Origin: Ciona intestinalis
Lineage: Eukaryota > Chordata > Ascidiacea > Phlebobranchia > Cionidae
DNA length: 64,000 nt
Assembly (NCBI RefSeq): GCF_000224145.3
Contig: NC_020167.2
Location: 1,230,690 to 1,294,689, forward strand
Reading direction: 5' to 3'
The notes beneath the pieces are model-generated. The model was given only the letters and a program-made list of their open reading frames with translations. It did not search any database and had not been told where the DNA came from. This document shows positions 1 through 13,400 of the stretch, one piece after another. Both the position numbers and the translations under genes were made by a program. Numbering within the stretch: the first letter of the stretch is position 1; each line of letters begins with the position of its first letter.

Positions 1-207
1 CAGTACAAGTATGTAGCATATAATAAATTGTTTTAATTTCAACTAGTTTGAACACCTGTCGCTAGAGAAGAAATACTTGTACCCATTATGTTTAGCGCAA
101 TAGTATTAAACACAGCTCTAAACTATGGTTATATATTCTATGAGAAAAAAGGTTATATAACTGGTGGCTGGTTTACAACATGTTATTAAATCTTATTGCT
201 TTACCAG

Positions 208-1539
208 ATTGATGCAGAACTGAAGGAGATTTGCCAAGATGTGTTAGAATTGCTAGATGAATTTCTGATCACCAAAGATCCAGTTGAGGATCCAAGTGTT
301 GATAAAGATTCAAAAGAGTATAAAGAAGGAAAGGAAAGTGAAGTTTTCTACTTGAAAATGAAAGGCGATTACTACAGATACATTGCTGAAGTATCGGAAG
401 AAAAGGATAGAGCAGGTATGATTGTTTGGTTTCACACAAATTTTATACACATTAAACAATATAAATATCACATATAAAATAATACTTTGTATCTGCCTGC
501 CATCAAATCACATTATTTGTAATGTTAATTCCTAGATGTGGTTAAACTGTCAAGTGACGCATACCAAGCTGCCTATGACTTGAGCAAGTTGAGTATGCTG
601 CCAACCAACCCGATCCGTCTTGGGTTGGCACTCAACTTCTCCGTATTTTTTTATGAGATCCAAAGCAACCAAGAAAAAGCTTGCAAACTGGCAAAGGAGG
701 TACTTTGATTTTTAAAGATAATGTTATTGGCCTAATATTGATAACAATAAGTGATAATTTTTTGTTCAGTTACATAAATATATTAATGTTAATATATAAA
801 TAAGTTAATTCTTAACTCTAAATTGGTTTCNNNNNNNNNNNNNNNNNNNNNNNNNNNNNNNNNNNNNNNNNNNNNNNNNNNNNNNNNNNNNNNNNNNNNN
901 NNNNNNNNNNNNNNNNNNNNNNNNNNNNNNNNNNNNNNNNNNNNNNNNNNNNNNNNNNNNNNNNNNNNNNNNNNNNNNNNNNNNAATTGGACAACTTGAA
1001 TGAGGAGAGTTATAAGGACAGCACTCTTATTATGCAGCTCCTTCGAGACAATCTAACAGTATGTTTTAAAATATTTTTACTATTTAGTATTGAAGCACAG
1101 TAACAAACTCTGTTAATTTGTAATTTATAAAATGGTTATGCGTTACGCCCAGTAACTGCCCAAACCGTGATCTGTTTTTTTTTTCTATTCATGTGAACGC
1201 TAACTTCCCCCATTTCGCTTAGTTTCCATTGTAAAAGACAGGCGCACAGTGGTTTTAGCAGGTTTTAGCAATTTATTTCAAAAACTACACCCCTTGTATG
1301 ATAATTGCTCGACCCAGTAGTGACTTGGCTTGTCTAAATTGTTAGCCACACAAAAATTCCTTAAATGAATAATCAACTTTGTAGCCGGAGAGCTACAGAC
1401 ACAGGTGTTAACTAGTCAGCGTGCATCGGGTGTGTCCAACAACTCTGATTTAACGACTGTCTTTTGCACTCATCCATATACTTGTTTGCAGTTGTGGACT
1501 GCAGATCAAGCTGATAATGACCCGCAGTGTGAGGATTAG
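208..1539 (+). CDS. 14-3-3 family protein, 3' exons (5' part outside window)
   Basis: Phospho-serine/threonine-binding dimeric adaptor of the cytoplasm. Exons at 208-415, 536-699, (gap 831-984), 985-1058 and 1492-1539; reading phase is continuous across the first junction and the stop is TAG at 1537-1539. Family signatures seen: [59 protein letters not shown] and LWTAD. The first exon(s) with the N-terminal dimerisation helices lie left of the window, and part of the exon carrying the DEAI region is lost in the N gap. Odd: between FLI and VFYLKM there are 24 residues rich in D, E, K and S, about 15 more than in human zeta. The C-terminal tail is short and acidic (ends QCED). Family assignment is very secure; the paralogue cannot be named. 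Confidence 0.93.
831..984. other. assembly gap (154 N) inside the 14-3-3 gene
   Basis: A run of N that removes the 5' end of the exon resuming at 985. The missing codons should cover the part of the 14-3-3 fold just before the LNEESYKD helix. Confidence 1.
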
Positions 1540-2188
1540 GTATGCTAGGTACCATTCTACAACAATGTGGGAAGATTCTTCTCATTCAAATCAACCAACT
1601 ACTTTCATCTTCGCTTTATTCTATCATAAGTACATTTAGCAGTTGGAATGTGTAAGATTTCTTAACATTAGGAGCACAACATGCCCAACTACCACTTGAC
1701 TGTTCTTTTTTTAAGAGGCTAACAATGTTTGCTGCAGTGACATTTCTTATTTCAACCGCTGTTACACCTTCAACTTCCATAAGCACCATCCAATTTTCTG
1801 ATGTCAATCTTAAATTGCGACCTTTTCTTTAGCTACAACTATACTCTTACTCTCTGTTTAGACGTGCATGTGTTAAGTTAATGTGATCTTATTAACCAGC
1901 AATCAATACTATATCTTATTAACTCAGCGCGAAGCCAGCAGCTACCATGGACAGTATGTTTATATCCGGAAAAAGTATAGTCTCCTAAACTGTTGGTATG
2001 TATGTATAGAGCTGTCCCTAGTTAAAAATGCAAAACTTGTAAAACTTAAAATTGGCCAGGAATGGGACATAATGGGCTTTTGTCTTCAGTTAGTTGGTCT
2101 TTTGATGTTGTAGAAATGTTTTAACAGTGGCATGGAAATGTGTACAGTAATCCTGGTAATTAAATATATCGTGCGTATGTTGTGTTCA

Positions 2189-2194
2189 AATAAA
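2189..2194 (+). terminator. candidate polyadenylation signal of the 14-3-3 gene
   Basis: AATAAA about 650 bases after the 14-3-3 stop codon, within AT-rich sequence with no further supported exon. Position fits a 3' UTR end, but no transcript evidence is available. Confidence 0.4.
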
Positions 2195-3189
2195 ACTCTT
2201 GTTTTCACAATGTGGATGTGGTAACCTATTGGTAGCTTTATACAAAATTTTTCGGTTAATTTAATTTTCGTTCAGCATTTGCTATTTGTCAGTCATTCCC
2301 ACACGTATGATTTGTTACATTCTACGACTGGATTTCAGTAAAATGTATACAGTTGGAGGGGAATTAATTTAGCGACTCGTAAACAGACAGGGTAAGACGG
2401 GACAGTTAAAAATGTAGTATTAGTCTGGAGACATTTCTTGTCTCATATTTCCAAATATCTATCAGAGTTCATTTATGACGCATTATCAATTATACTTGTC
2501 CTCGTTCACACACAAGCCGACCTATTTGGCTGACCCCACCCATTCGTAACGTGTGAAACCGGAAGCATGTATAATCACTGCAGGGCCGCAAAATGTTATA
2601 TATACTGTTTTAGATATGGAGTTGAGCGAAGCTAACACCTGTTTTGAGATATTGCAGTTTAAGCTATATTCACTTGTACAAATTAACCGTCTTGTAATTG
2701 TATATATGTATTCTATTTGAATAAGGCATGTAGAGTACGTTGAATAAGTAGCCATGCCCACTGTTGCAATCTATGTATCGTCAAATACGAATCAACAATA
2801 AAGATATACTCAGATACTTCTCGAGTGATTTCAACACAGACTTAACACTGGCCGAGTCTTCCTTATAATCGAGACTAGATATTCCAAAAGGACAATTGGA
2901 ATTAGACCCTACGAGACTAGGGATATCGTTCCACCTACTACGTCAGGAGACTCGCACGCCGTGACAAATTGAAGCAGAACAACTCCCGAGCGACACCTAG
3001 TGGGAGCAACCCACCTCAAACGCTCGGGCTAACTCAACTAATTAATTGCTTAATTGCTTCAAGTCTACGCTTTGAAATTCAAGGTCAAGCGTTTTTTGCC
3101 TTGCTCCACTGCTACAATAACATAATATTTACATTATGGTTTTGTATGAGGAATTGTGTTTCACATATTGGGTATATATAGTGCGTCGT

Positions 3190-3380
3190 GAGAAGACGGG
3201 ACACTTTTAGTACATAATCTCTTGATACTCTGATCATGTTTTAAACAAACAGATAACAACGGTCTATGTAAGTCGGGAGGATACGGTTTTATAGCTCTAG
3301 GATATGTTTTTCTTTACTACCAGTACCAAATGGGACGAACATATAGAACGTAAAAGTGTCAATCACCCCCTACCCTTTAT
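3190..3380 (+). mobile_element. MITE copy, orientation A (family description here)
   Basis: Member of the ~190 bp family found more than 20 times in this window. Well-preserved copies begin TAGTAGGGTGGGGGAAGATG and end with the reverse complement, giving terminal inverted repeats of about 30 bases flanked by TA. The interior is not symmetric, so orientation can be assigned. Orientation A carries CCTGATCGTGTTTTAAACAA followed by TTCTTTGTTTACTACCAAAT. There is no coding capacity, so it must be non-autonomous. It resembles the MITE class described in Ciona (Cimi-type), but that name is from memory and unverified. This copy has a degraded left terminus. Confidence 0.75.
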
Positions 3381-3425
3381 ACTGTATTTTTAGAACCTTA
3401 ATTAGTAAAAATTGTATACTACAAC

Positions 3426-3472
3426 CAAAGAGATTAAAACCAATCTCTTTGCTACTGGTTTTAATCTCTTTG
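3426..3472. repeat. perfect inverted repeat (stem-loop)
   Basis: CAAAGAGATTAAAACCA at 3426-3442 is exactly reverse-complementary to 3456-3472, with a 13-base spacer. It could be a relic of a small palindromic element or a transcribed hairpin. No function is implied. Confidence 0.7.
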
Positions 3473-4147
3473 CTACAACTGTATATATAAACTTGTACTA
3501 ATATAAACTGTTAAAATACCTTATAATATATTTTTTCCACAAATTGGATATTGCAATATTATACTTCGCTCGCAATAGCGCTCGGTCCAAATTCAACTAT
3601 TGAAACTAATATTTACGACACCGTCTTTCCCCACCCTACTATATGAACACATAAAAGAAGCGGCGCGTTTGACTTTTCCAGGGGCGAAATGTGGAATTTT
3701 AATTTTCCGCATGGGTACAACAAAGATCTAAAATTATATTGCGGGCAGCAGATTAAAAACATTCAAACTAAAAAGAGCGGCGCGAGTTGGCTACGATGCG
3801 TCCTGTTTAAGGTACGAGCGTGAAAGTGTAACCGGTTGGTGTATCATTGTAGGAGTGTTGTGTATTTAGCAAACATAAACCTGGCCAAGCAGCAGCAGCG
3901 CCTTATTTAGTTATGCAAGTATACTTGGTCAAAGGGAAAATTACCAAATTAGAACCACAGTTGCTGTCGTACAGGTCTGTTTTAGGAATTGTAAATATTT
4001 ACACATTGTTGTTGTAAAGGCAAATCCCTATAAATTGCTGCCAACAGTACATTATGATTCAGACTTCAAGATCTTTATGTTAAAGTCAGCAGCTATGTTA
4101 CATTTTTAGCACTGAGTATATTACTGTAATGGCAGATTGGAAGTTTT

Positions 4148-4264
4148 GGTGCTAGTGAAGAATCCTCCCCCCACCTTATTTGCCAACCACTAACCCCTAT
4201 AACCACTAACCCCCTAACTACCAGCCTATTCTGCTATATACCGGAGGATTCTTCACTAGTGCCG
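4148..4264. mobile_element. short inverted-repeat element with internal CCACTAACCCC repeats
   Basis: The left arm AGTGAAGAATCCTCC (from about 4154) is repeated in inverse at 4245-4259 (GGAGGATTCTTCACT), and the match extends a few bases outward on each side. The ~75-base core is C-rich on this strand, with imperfect AACCACTAACCCC repeats. Looks like a tiny non-autonomous TIR element just upstream of MICAL. Confidence 0.55.
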
Positions 4265-4444
4265 AAGTTTTATATTTGTTTCAAATTTTCTTTAAATTAG
4301 TCTTGTTAACAGAAACAATATGGCTGTATTTTAGAAGCACTTAGTTAATAATGCCGGACCAAATTGTAAAGCATTCCATAATTTCGAAACACGGCACCAT
4401 AGGCTACTAAATCATCATGAACTCATTCATGAAAATTTCTCATA

Positions 4445-7400
4445 ATGGTAATCAACAAAGAAAAGGATACAGGGGGAATTGATAAGAACATTAAAATGAC
4501 AGCAGAGGATTCAACGAAGCTATTTGAAAAGTAAGTAATATTTATTTAATGCAAATTGTTGATGCTGAGTGTGTAACTGTGTATACCAAATTGACTTCTT
4601 AATTTACTTGTGTTAATTTTCGTTAGTTTCGTACAAGCACAAACATGTATTCAAGTGATTTCAACATTCCAAAACCTGTGCGAGGCTGTGGCACTCCAGT
4701 ATCCTCCAAGTCAATCTTCTTCTTCTGCGCAATGTTCATTTTATCCAAGGTTAAAAAACTCTCTCTCCTCTTCATGGAGAGCAAAGTCACTGTTCGGAAA
4801 ACTTGACAAGCGTTACTTGTGCAAGGAATATTTTGCAGATCAGAGACTGTACAAAAGTGGAAGCCGGCGTGCCGCTGAAGACCTTAAGGTAATTCAGCCT
4901 CTTTTATTTACTTGAGTTCAGTTTGTATTGTTGGTCATATCTGTTTGGCGCCGTTGCCCATTTGGTTAGCGCTGCTGCCTGTAACCCAGAGGTAATAGGG
5001 TCAAGGCTCGTCGCTGCTACCACTATGGGCAAATAATTCCTTAAGCAAGACACCCAAAGAAAATTGCTCCAACCCAGTGGTCACTGATAAGTTCTTTATA
5101 TTGGCAGCCATAAAAAATCATTCATATCTGTTCCCGCCTTTCTGGTTGAATAAGAGTAGTGTAAATTTTGTTGATATATATGTTTTGACTGTCAGTTTCA
5201 TTTTGCTCCAAAAGTATATTTTGGTTCGTAACTTCGTACCAGAACTTGCATAAAGAATTACACATGCTTTGACTCTTCGCTTTTATAGCTGCTCTAGGAA
5301 GTAGGTATCCTCATTACTTAATATATAGTGTGGTAACTATGGTTAAAACTTTGGAGTTTAAAAAATCTGGTTTCAGTTTGTGGTAAACTAGTGACAAATA
5401 AATTGTTTGTAATATGCTAGTTGCCTGTGAGATCTAGCAATGCCTGAACTTTTGCGAACTGTCGTACTAAGAGAGGTGGGTGGCAGACTGGCAGATAATG
5501 AAACTGTCCAAGTTAACTCTGACTTGAATACCAGGGCCAATGGTATGCCTTGCCGCAAGATCTTAGTCTAACCCATACTAGAATAGTATGTTTTCTTTAG
5601 GACCTTTTTTAAGTGAAAACATAGATTACTGATAAGATTATTAGCTTTTAGTATAGTACTATGGGGGAATATAGGACACCTTTAGCACAGAATATCCAAA
5701 CACCCTGAGTGTGTTATAAACCATTACCAACGCATTTGAGAGTCGTGCGGCTGTAGTTTTATATTTCTTTGAATGTTCTTTGTTTACTTTCCAAATGGGA
5801 CGAGAAAATAGAATGAAAAGGTGTCCCATCTTTCCCTACCCTTCTATATGTCTTTATTAAAAGATATTAACTGCTTTAGATTCAAGCTATTTGAAGCGTT
5901 TATACAATACGTGTTTGTATTTAGTATTAGAATTTCACAAGAAGTTATGTTTTAAATAGTATGGTCTTCAGATGTTCTTTTAATAACAATAAACATTTGT
6001 GTTTGTAACATTACATGCGGCAGTCTGACGCGTATTGGTCATTGTTTCGTCATAACATGTCACTTTTGTTTAGCGACGCGTAAGTACAAAGCATGTTGCT
6101 TTCAGTTCTTGCCAAACGAGGTTGCGGTGTATTTGTTAACTCGCCTCACGGCACCAATTGCTCGTGTTTCGTCTGCTACATAAACTTAAAAGTGATATAA
6201 CCGTGTTTAAATACAGCCTTGTATAAACGTGTGACAAACCGATTGTAATCTCCAGACAAACAAGACTAGACTCCTATGATATAATTGCGTGATACTGTGA
6301 CCAATCTTGTTTACGAAGTATGACGCACTTTTCCAAGACCTCGGGAACCCGAATAGTGTTGTACGTATTCTCGTGCGTATTTCGAACTTTCTCCTAACTT
6401 CTCGTGTGCACTACCCGTTTACGAACGCACGTGATCCGTGGAGGGCCATCTATCTATTTTAAAGCCTCCCATAAATAAGTTTTGCACACGAACAAGTTAT
6501 ATAAACCAGAAAATGAGCCCAGAACTAGAAGATCTTACATAATAATAATACAAAATAAATGTAATTGTCAAAAGTTTTGTTTGATTTCTGCCTGTATTGA
6601 CTATTAACGTGTAGTGTATTGACGTCTTTCTATAAATGTAACTTTAAAGAGAAGGATCTAATTATAATAAACAGCAAGGTCTATATATAAACAACAAGCT
6701 ACGGTTTACAAAGTTACACCCACTACTGCGTCACACCTAGCTACGTATCTTTATTATCAGCGGTAGTTTCTAGATGTTTAGGCCCGTTGGGAAGGCCATG
6801 GGAATTACACTACCCACCAGTGTGACTAGTCAGTCCAAACCATGGTCATTCGTATGCCTCGTAATGTTGCATTTTTTGTATACGTTTTTTTTACGTTTTC
6901 GCCGTTTTTTTTTTATCTGGGAAGTGGCAAATGTCAAGCCAGCCAGAGGCGTGATCGCGCTAACATTTAAGAAAACACGACGATACTGTACACAAGTCCT
7001 TACTCATGGTTATTGCTGACGAAATTAACAAAGTGAATGTGGAGTCGAAGTGATTACCACTACAAACATAACAGTTTATATTGCGTGATGTACATACTGC
7101 ACACTCAGCGTGAATAACAGCTGAATAAACATGTTCATCTGCTGTGCACAGTAAGATGTTGCAAGTTCATTCGGCTTATTGAACGTGATTGTGAAATCAG
7201 GTATACTGTGGTTATAGCTGTAACGTCGCCCAAGCGCCTCCACAGTTACATCTTCTCTTTTGGTATGGGTTGAGCTAGGCCGCAAACAAGTTTTGGGGCA
7301 AATTTTGACACTCGAATCGGCACACTTTATTGCCTTTACTGCAAGATCGCACAGAAAGGTTTTATGTTAACACTAAATACGCGTGTTAGCTTCCAAAACA

Positions 7401-10400
7401 TTTTTTCATGGAACAATATTACTTTGTCAGAACGATTTATTGCCCTCGTCGTTTTAACGAATGTCGATATATGGTTACACGACGCGCCAAACAATTACAC
7501 TATCGTAATTACTGTATTGAATTCATTCTATTAACTGGCTTTATAATTTAGGCTCCCGTCGCCGACGTCTCATTTTACAATCGTGTCAATTTTAATCAGT
7601 GTCACTTTACCGCAATCGATCGTCAGCTGATAATTACCAAAATGAAATGTTTTTAAAATACGCATCTGTCCACGTTTTTTTGCGTTTATTTAAAGTGTAG
7701 CCAAACGTAACATAAATCGTCATCTTGTGCTCGTTTATTTTCTGCGAAATTCTTCCTCTGCGGTCTATTTCTACCGCTGCGTTTGTACTGCGTACCTGCT
7801 CGGTCGACGTCGAACATCTATTGTGCAATGGTTTGGGAAATTTCCCAGTATATTATCAATAATCAATACAATAGGTGTTCGTTTTAGACCTTATACTAGC
7901 GGCAGGCAATCGAATTACCGACACACGCGACACGCTACTTGTTAAAGCTAATTGTTAGTTGTCGTTGTATTAGTTAACTGCAGTATTCTATAAACCATTC
8001 TAAACAATAATAACTATCAATAAAATATATTGTCAGTCTCCTTCAACTTTTAACCACCACTCAAAACAATTGTTCAAGTATTAGCTACAGCTAGTGTGGA
8101 TATCATTCAATAATTTAGGATATGTTAATATTGGCACATATGGCTCTACATATCTAACCTATTATGTTACCTTTTTGTTGGCTGTTTATTTTTTTTTTGC
8201 ATAATTAATTTAATTTTAAATATTTGTGATTGTTTGAAATAATGAATTATATATATAGTGACAGTGTACATTATATGAATATTTCATTCAATCTTTGCAT
8301 AAACCAAGCAGAAATTGCTGCAACTGCTGGTCCTATTCAAAGCCTTGAAATAAAAAAAAATAATTAGATTTCTAAAGTATTAGTAATTTTATTACTCCCA
8401 AGGTTGTGAAAATGACTTCACTATTGTTCATTAACGTCCAGCTTTAAATAATTAAGAGTTTGCTAAAGTTTAAGTTTACCATATATAGTGTCTACCAGTA
8501 TTCCAGTAAGCGTGTAATATCACTAATTTGACTTAACCTGTTAATTATTGTACAACACATTTACACATATATGGAATACAGCAATGTTTGTAAATATGTT
8601 ATGTTTGCACTAAATTGCATTACCCCTCCAGACCTCCTTTTCTCATATACCATGTGTTTAAATGGAAACCAACAAACCATATTTGGTGAAAGCCCTTCTG
8701 GTGTAACCACAATGTGTGTCAATGGCTCTGTGTAAATTGTGACACTGTGCAAACAGTATTCAACTAGTTTGCTTAGCACACCTGTCTTTGTGCATGGGAA
8801 AACTTAACCCCCTTTCATTAATTTATTTAAAAGAAAATTGCACCTGAATGTACTGGCCCACTGCTAAAGGAAATGTTCTTATTTATTTATTTCCCAAACT
8901 TCAAATGTCAAAACTATATTATTAGTAACAGCAACACATGTAAATGAGAAATGATTTTTCAGGTCCTTATTATTGGAGCTGGGCCATGTGGTCTCCGAAC
9001 AGCAATTGAGATGGCATGTCTTGGTGCAAAGACAGTAGTTGTTGAGAAACGTGATACATTTTCAAGAAATAATGTTCTTCACCTGTGGCCTTATATTATT
9101 ACTGATTTAAAGGTCTGTCACTTATAGATTTTGTGAACTTGGTAAATGTCATTAACACTACAACACAGCAGTTTAAATAAGTTAAATTACATTTTAGAAA
9201 ATAATTTCTCTATTTTTACTATACCAGGCAACTAAAAGTATATATACTACTGGCAGAATATGTTTCAATAATTTGTTCATTTTCTACAGACATTGGGAGC
9301 AAAGAAGTTTTACGGAAAGTTTTGCGCTGGTGCTATTGACCACATTTCCATTCGTCAGCTTCAGCTGATATTGCTCAAGATTGCACTGATCCTTGGCGTT
9401 GAGGTGGTGTTCAATGTTTCCTTCGAAGGCTTGTGTCCGCCCACGCAAACTGAAGCAAGCCAGACAGCCAACAAAGGTAGAACATATCCATCAACATGTT
9501 GTTTACTAATGCTTTGCAAAAGTTTTACCGCTTAAACTTTGTTATTTTCAAAGTACTTAGTGCCATGCAATGTTCAAATTACATGCAATGTTCGAATTCA
9601 AATTATTTATTGCACAAAAAGCATATTTTCTTTACCACATGTACAAAATGGAAAAGTGGACTTTATTTAAAAAAGTTTCTTACATCACAAAACTTTAATG
9701 TCAGTCTATTTGAACTTTGTTGCCCACATTAAATGCACTAAAAAATGATTTCCACAACCTGCATTTTTCTCATTATCATGTTGATTAGGCATTTGTGTGT
9801 TAGGTTATTTTGAACTTGTGTAAGTCATGCAATAATACTTCACTCATCCTTGACTTCCACTTGTATGTGTAGCCTCCCCCTCCTAAGTTTAAACTTGAAC
9901 TTGATATGAGTAGAATTCTGTGTGGATATTTGACTGCTTAATCATTTATTCTTATTATCACATATATATTTGTTAAATATTTAATCCTTTGAAAAAAAAT
10001 TATATAACTTGGATATTTTAAATCATATTCCTTAGATTTTTAAATCAATCAATAACACTGTTTAGCATTTTTAAGTAAAACATTTTTCTTTAATAATAGA
10101 CCCCTTTTTTACGCAAAACACGGCCTTTTGCACCTTGTTTGAGATACTCTAGTATAGTGAGAAATAACTAAACATGCAGTAAGACTTTTTGTTATCATGC
10201 TGAAACACAGGCTGGACTGCGAGGGTCTCACCAAGCAACCACAGCCTGAGGAACTATGAGTTTGATGTTGTTGTGGGTGCAGACGGGAAGAGGAACACTT
10301 TACAAGGTAACTCACTAATCAATGTTAAGCTGAAACACTCAAGTAACTTAAGTGGAACTAAATTGCGTCATTCTGGTTTTGAAAATGGCTGGCCTTCCCT

Positions 10401-13400
10401 AAAGCCCGAAATTTCCACACTAATGAATTATTTAGTAGCTGCATTTTAATAAGCAAGACAAACTAACTAGGGCTGGGTTTGGAGAGTTTACTTGTTGATC
10501 ATTTAAATAATGGGTCACAATGATGGACCTATACTTCAGCACTATATTTTTCAAATACTTTTGACATTATAATTAAGGCTTCAAGCGGAAGGAGTTTCGA
10601 GGCAAGCTAGCAATTGGATTAACCGTAAACTTTATCAACCGCCACACAACTGCTGAGGCAAAAGTTGAAGAAATAAGTGGAGTTGCTTACATCTTCAACC
10701 AACAGTTTTTTAAAGTATGTTAATTTACACTCGAATCCATATTTTATACATACATTGCTTTTAATAATGTTTTGCAATCCTTAATTTAATGATGTTGGTT
10801 GACTGGTAGCAGTAATTATGATTTTGGACAAACTGGAATTTATTGGCGTGCTCACTACATTTTTTGAATGATTCCAAAAAGTAAAGATGAAACTAACAAT
10901 TTTTCTAGTAAAAGACACACCTTTTTGACCTAAAACACGCCCGTTTTAACCTTGTTTTAGATAAAACAAAGAACTAATTTTACTATTTCGAGCCAGATAA
11001 AGTTTCTTAAGTCCCAATTGCCTTTGTATGAAAGGTGATATATCAATTACACGTTACATATGCAGGATCTACAAAGTGAGACGGGTATTGATCTTGAAAA
11101 CATTGTTTATTACAAAGGAGAGACTCACTACTTCGTTATGACAGCAAAGAAACACAGTCTCGTCTCTAAAGGTGTTTTAAAGCAGGTACAGCTTTCTTTC
11201 AATGTCTCTTTTCAACGAAGCAAACTATATATATATATGAAAATTACATGTTTAAGGACATTTAAGACAATAATATTACCATAATGGATATGCTATGTAT
11301 AATATATACCAGCAACATAGTTTACAAACAAAAAGTTTCTAACACCATTTCCCCTAAAGGATTATGACAACACAAACGAACTGCTGTGTTATAACAACAT
11401 TGATCAAGAAGAACTGATGAAATATGCAAAAGAGGCAGCAGATTTCTCCACCAGACATCAACTGCCCCACTTAGACTTTGCTATCAATCAATACGGACAA
11501 TCTGATATCGCACTGTTTGATTTTACGTGCATGTAAGTGCAGTTTGTTTATCTATTCTTATTTTAGTTTTATTTCCATACAAGTGTGCATAGATTGTCCA
11601 GTATTTTTTACACAAAATCTCTATGTAATTGTGATTAGAACATTACTCTTTAAAGCTTTTAATTTGTTGAAATATATTAAAAATGTTCTGAGGCTGTTGT
11701 CCCTTTCTGTGCAAACAGAGCTAACCTAGTTTGTGTATTAATAAAATTAAACCTGTTTGTAATGATACCGCATTTAAAACAAGGTACGCAGCTGAGAACG
11801 CAGCTTTATTCCGTGAAACATACAGACAAAAACTACTCTGCTGCCTGGTTGGTGACAGTCTGCTTGAGGTAACTAACAACCACTTTTAACTAACAAACCA
11901 GTTTTAGCAATTTTAAAAACTCAAACCCTGTTTGCAATTTTATTACAGCCATTTTGGCCTATGGGTACAGGGTGTGCGCGAGGTTTCCTTGCAGCATTTG
12001 ATCTTGTGTGGATGACCAAGCAGCTTGCTTTGAAGAGAAAGTGTTCAAACTATGATCCAAATGGTAACAAAGTAACATGATCTGTAACTATGTTTACAAA
12101 GCAAATAGGTTCACAGCACAAATAATAGCATACTAGAGTTCTGGCCTTTATTTTTAAACATACATTTCCATTTGCAATTCTGCTTCATTTATCCAAATTT
12201 AGATTGAAATGACCTTTGGTGCAATAAAATATGATCCACCTTACTTTGCAGATAATAAAGTTGAGTTGGCTGTTCTTGCTGAGCGAGAGTCAATCTACAG
12301 GGTGTTGCATCAAACTACACCACAAAATACAATGAAAAATCATCAGGATTACACCATAGGTATAATTAATATCCTATCTTCTGCATTTGTTTAACATAGG
12401 TTACTAAAATTCTGTTAAATTTAAACACCTCTTTTTAACCAGTAGGTATGATATGATACTTTTTTCTTAACATAATACCCAACATGTAAACACTGTAAAA
12501 ATAAGGAACCTATTATCTTTACTCTTAAGTTATAAATACTAATTCAATTATTAATTGTAAGCAGTCACTCCTCTCAAATCAAATACTAATTCGTTTCAAC
12601 CTTCAGCTCCAAGCACAAGATATGCAAATCTCAACTTAAAGGCGGTCACTCCTTCCCAAGTCAAGCCACTGTATATTAGTGACCAGCCTATCAACGATGA
12701 GTTGGATATAGTTGATACTGAAGCAACACCCATGGTTGTTGACCTTGTTGAACCACCAAATGTTCACAAAAGTTTTTTAACCAGAAAAGGTCAGCTTAAT
12801 GTCAATGTAACTGTAGATGTAATATTGCAAGTTGTAGCGATTGCAGAAACTTTGTTACATTGAGTCTTGTTTTGTGCAGAATTGATTACACAGTGGAAAT
12901 TTTTAGTATTTTCAAAACAAAAATTATTAGTTTTTTACATATAGTATTATTTCAATCAAGCTGTTACACACTTTTATAAAATGAGTATTGGACAAAGCAA
13001 AATGACCAATTAAAGAGGAACTGAAGTCAAATTTTATAACTGGTGTACTCTTGTACAGATAGTCTTACTGGGATAAATCTATGATTCCAATTGTTTATTC
13101 AAAACACCACCGTTTGAAATGGCTGGTGAAAGCCTTGCTTACATTCAGATGTGTAACATTGCCATAATTTAATATTGTGTAAAATAAACAATAGCATGCA
13201 TGATGTGCTTGCTATTTTATGCCTAGGCTATCCATTACTTTTTAGGCTATCCATTACATTACTGGTGCGATAGCGTATCGTTTTGAGCTTAGCAATTGAA
13301 GTTGTAGATTCAAAATTTGACTTTAGTTTCCAAGTGTTTACATTTGAAATCTAAAGAACCACTATTAACTGTAAATAAGCTACTAGTTTACACACACATA

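Larger units (their letters stand above)
1540..4444. other. 14-3-3 3' UTR and intergenic region
   Basis: No supported coding exon. It holds the presumed 14-3-3 3' UTR, one divergent MITE copy (3190-3380), a perfect 17-base inverted repeat (3426-3472) and a small inverted-repeat element (4148-4264). The presumed MICAL promoter should lie near the right end; I see no clear TATA box there. Confidence 0.6.
4889..8962. other. 4.1 kb MICAL intron 2
   Basis: Lies between the exon ending in AEDLK and the exon starting VLIIGAG. Apart from the SINE and MITE at its left end I find no coding signal. The open frames here, such as 6774-7019, lack splice context and family resemblance. The sequence is AT-rich, with poly-T runs near 6880-6920 and 8190. 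Confidence 0.6.
4627..12789 (+). other. MICAL exons coding the FAD monooxygenase domain
   Basis: Roughly residues 29-567. The dinucleotide-binding loop reads [14 protein letters not shown] (GxGxxG), followed by the family signature [10 protein letters not shown], then [19 protein letters not shown], the second flavin motif [10 protein letters not shown], and [20 protein letters not shown]. The ribityl-binding GD motif is in [30 protein letters not shown] and [13 protein letters not shown] mark the end of the domain. All expected catalytic-core motifs are present, so an active enzyme is expected. The intron at 4889-8962 is the longest gene-free stretch within this part and shows only a SINE and a MITE. 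Confidence 0.92.

Noticed and set aside
6774..7019. 81-residue plus-strand frame in the large MICAL intron
   Set aside because: Composition driven by poly-T (phenylalanine runs), no family resemblance, no promoter or splice context.
12209..12394. MICAL exon reading from the ATG at 12209
   Set aside because: The bases before 12252 are intron ending in TTTGCAG; the conserved segment begins at [14 protein letters not shown].
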